Source of the DNA: REEB76 sp049698775 | GTDB taxonomy: Bacteria > Pseudomonadota > Gammaproteobacteria > Natronospirales > REEB76 | Length of the DNA stretch: 13,467 bases | NCBI GenBank assembly: GCA_049698775.1 | Contig: JBAVYM010000012.1 | Span: 1-13,467 of the forward strand | Direction: 5' to 3' | Part shown: piece by piece, positions 12,676 to 13,467 of the stretch | Numbering within the stretch: position 1 is the stretch's first letter | Layout: each line of letters starts with the position of its first letter | The notes under the pieces: generated by a model | What the model was told of the DNA's origin: nothing | Databases searched by the model: none | The model's input: only the letters and a program-made list of their open reading frames with translations | Position numbers and translations under genes: made by a program

Positions 12676-12693
12676 TTGGCACGCAGATTGCTT
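12676..12693 (+). promoter_or_regulatory. Sigma-54 promoter of the second pilin gene
   Basis: TTGGCAC (12676-12682) and TTGCTT (12688-12693) match the -24/-12 consensus almost perfectly, with GG and GC 10 nt apart. Initiation is expected near 12703, giving a leader of about 52 nt. Between the TGTCAG array and this promoter are two small inverted repeats, GTTGGT/ACCAAC (12609-12629) and GCAACT-GCA-AGTTGC (12631-12645). Confidence 0.88.
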
Positions 12694-12754
12694 GGTTATA
12701 CTGTGAAAGCGCCCTTGTGCGCCATTTCTACTTTAACTTTAAGGAGTTCTCGTC

Positions 12755-13249
12755 ATGAACAAGGCACAGAAGGGTTTTACCCTTATCGAGTTGATGATCG
12801 TCATCGCGATCATCGGCATTCTGGCGGCCATCGCCATTCCGCAGTACCAAGACTATGTGACCCGTTCCAAGGTCACCGAGGGTCTTTCATTGGTACAAGC
12901 GCCCGAGACTGCGGTCGCTGAAACTTACCAATCAAACGGTTCCATGCCGAGTAACGGCAATGTAAGCTTTGGGTTGCCGACAGATACCAGCATCGCAGGT
13001 AAGTATGTGACTTCTGTCGCGCTCTCAACGAGCACCAATCCGGAGTACATAACCATAACGTACAACGGTAATGTTGGCGGGGGTGTGACCAGTGGCGAAA
13101 TACTGGTTCTGTCGGCAGTTACTGGGCCGGGTTCAATCGGCTGGGCGTGTGGTAACAATACGGCCATTCTAATTAATAATAAGACTCCTGTTATTGGAGC
13201 AACCACTACTGTGCCAGACAAGTTCCTGCCCGCAAACTGCCGCAGCTGA
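12755..13249 (+). CDS. pilA: Type IV major pilin PilA, second of a tandem pair
   Basis: This 164-residue prepilin has leader MNKAQKG and mature N-terminus FTLIELMIVIAIIGILAAIA, with the conserved E5. YQDYVTRSKVTEGLSLVQAPETAV continues the N-terminal helix (written here as YQDYVTRSKVTEGL and SLVQAPETAV). C132 (IGWACG) and C162 (LPANCRS) bound the disulfide loop. NGNVGGGVTSGEI is shared with the first pilin (NANVGGGVTTGEI). AAGGAG at 12741-12746 is a strong ribosome binding site 8 nt before ATG 12755. The better sigma-54 promoter, stronger ribosome binding site, candidate enhancer and strong terminator all suggest this is the highly expressed major pilin; that ranking is inferred. Confidence 0.95.
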   Translation: MNKAQKGFTLIELMIVIAIIGILAAIAIPQYQDYVTRSKVTEGLSLVQAPETAVAETYQSNGSMPSNGNVSFGLPTDTSIAGKYVTSVALSTSTNPEYITITYNGNVGGGVTSGEILVLSAVTGPGSIGWACGNNTAILINNKTPVIGATTTVPDKFLPANCRS

Positions 13250-13272
13250 AAAATTTGATTTGATACAATACC

Positions 13273-13301
13273 TGCCCCGGCTTCGGTCGGGGCATTTTTT
13301 T
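13273..13301 (+). terminator. Intrinsic terminator after the second pilin
   Basis: TGCCCCGGC pairs with GTCGGGGCA (13273-13281 and 13286-13294) around a TTCG tetraloop closed by C-G, one of the most stable RNA hairpins, with one G-U pair. Seven T residues follow at 13295-13301. It ends pilin transcription before the next gene. Confidence 0.92.
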
Positions 13302-13410
13302 GCCTGCTGGGGAAAAGCCGATGCCGGGCAAAAACAGCCAAGGGGGTGTAAGAAAGTTTGTGTATTCGGTCATCCTGGCAGAGAGTGCCGAACCATTATA
13401 AGGAGTGACG

Positions 13411-13467
13411 ATGACCGTAGCCAAGCCAATGATTTCCAATGATCTGATTGATACCTTGCTGAAAGAC
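13411..13467 (+). CDS. 5' end of a gene, probably pilus assembly ATPase PilB (cut by window end)
   Basis: Only 19 codons are visible, MTVAKPMISNDLIDTLLKD. AAGGAG at 13400-13405 lies 5 nt before ATG 13411, an excellent ribosome binding site, so this is very likely a real start. The fragment carries no diagnostic motif. PilB is proposed because pilB commonly adjoins pilA in this kind of cluster and its N-terminal domain often begins with a similar short helix; the name is inference from context. It lies 109 nt after the pilin terminator and so needs its own promoter, which I could not identify. Confidence 0.7.
   Translation, partial: MTVAKPMISNDLIDTLLKD

Noticed and set aside
13376..13389. Possible -24/-12 promoter for the last gene (TGGCA...TGCC)
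   Set aside because: GG and GC are only 8 nt apart instead of 10, so sigma-54 recognition is unlikely.

Overview
The window reads as chromosomal DNA of a GC-rich gammaproteobacterium. Two conserved neighbourhoods support this: bamD divergent from rluD-pgeF, and sucCD next to the pilS-pilR two-component pair with type IV pilin genes. From memory, nadE / sucD-sucC / pilS-pilR / pilA resembles the arrangement in Xanthomonadales and relatives; the sequence alone does not fix the genus.

Layout. 1-286: GC-rich, hairpin-bearing DNA with no gene I can support. 287-2445 (minus strand): rluD, pgeF (overlapping by 11 nt), then a small VOC/PhnB-like protein. 2518-3285 (plus): bamD. 3286-3416: a repeat-bearing gap between convergent genes. 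3417-7348 (minus): nadE, preceded by the sucC-sucD operon, which ends in a strong intrinsic terminator. A palindromic repeat pair sits between sucC and sucD, and SucD carries an unusual basic C-terminal tail. 7423-10441 (plus): pilS and pilR, spaced by 4 nt. 10491-11087: a DinJ/YafQ-type toxin-antitoxin module with its own promoter and operator-like repeats. 11088-11257: a broken duplicate of the 3' end of pilR, starting right at the toxin stop codon. 11259-12005: a REP-associated tyrosine transposase (RAYT) gene flanked by GTAG-headed REP palindromes. 12097-13249: two tandem pilA-type pilins, each behind a -24/-12 (sigma-54) promoter. The window ends in the first codons of another gene, probably pilB.

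How it fits together. PilS (membrane sensor kinase) and PilR (sigma-54 activator) should drive the pilins, and both pilins have matching promoters. A triple TGTCAG array 100-124 nt upstream of the second pilin's predicted start is a good candidate PilR site. The pilR-to-pilA interval has been invaded by accessory DNA: the TA module with the pilR 3' remnant, and the RAYT/REP unit. The same REP family also occurs inside the sucCD operon, about 5 kb away, with compensatory stem changes. I found no clearly new defence or biosynthetic system. The most unusual items are the RAYT/REP family, the TA module between pilR and its duplicated 3' end, and the histone-H1-like tail on SucD.
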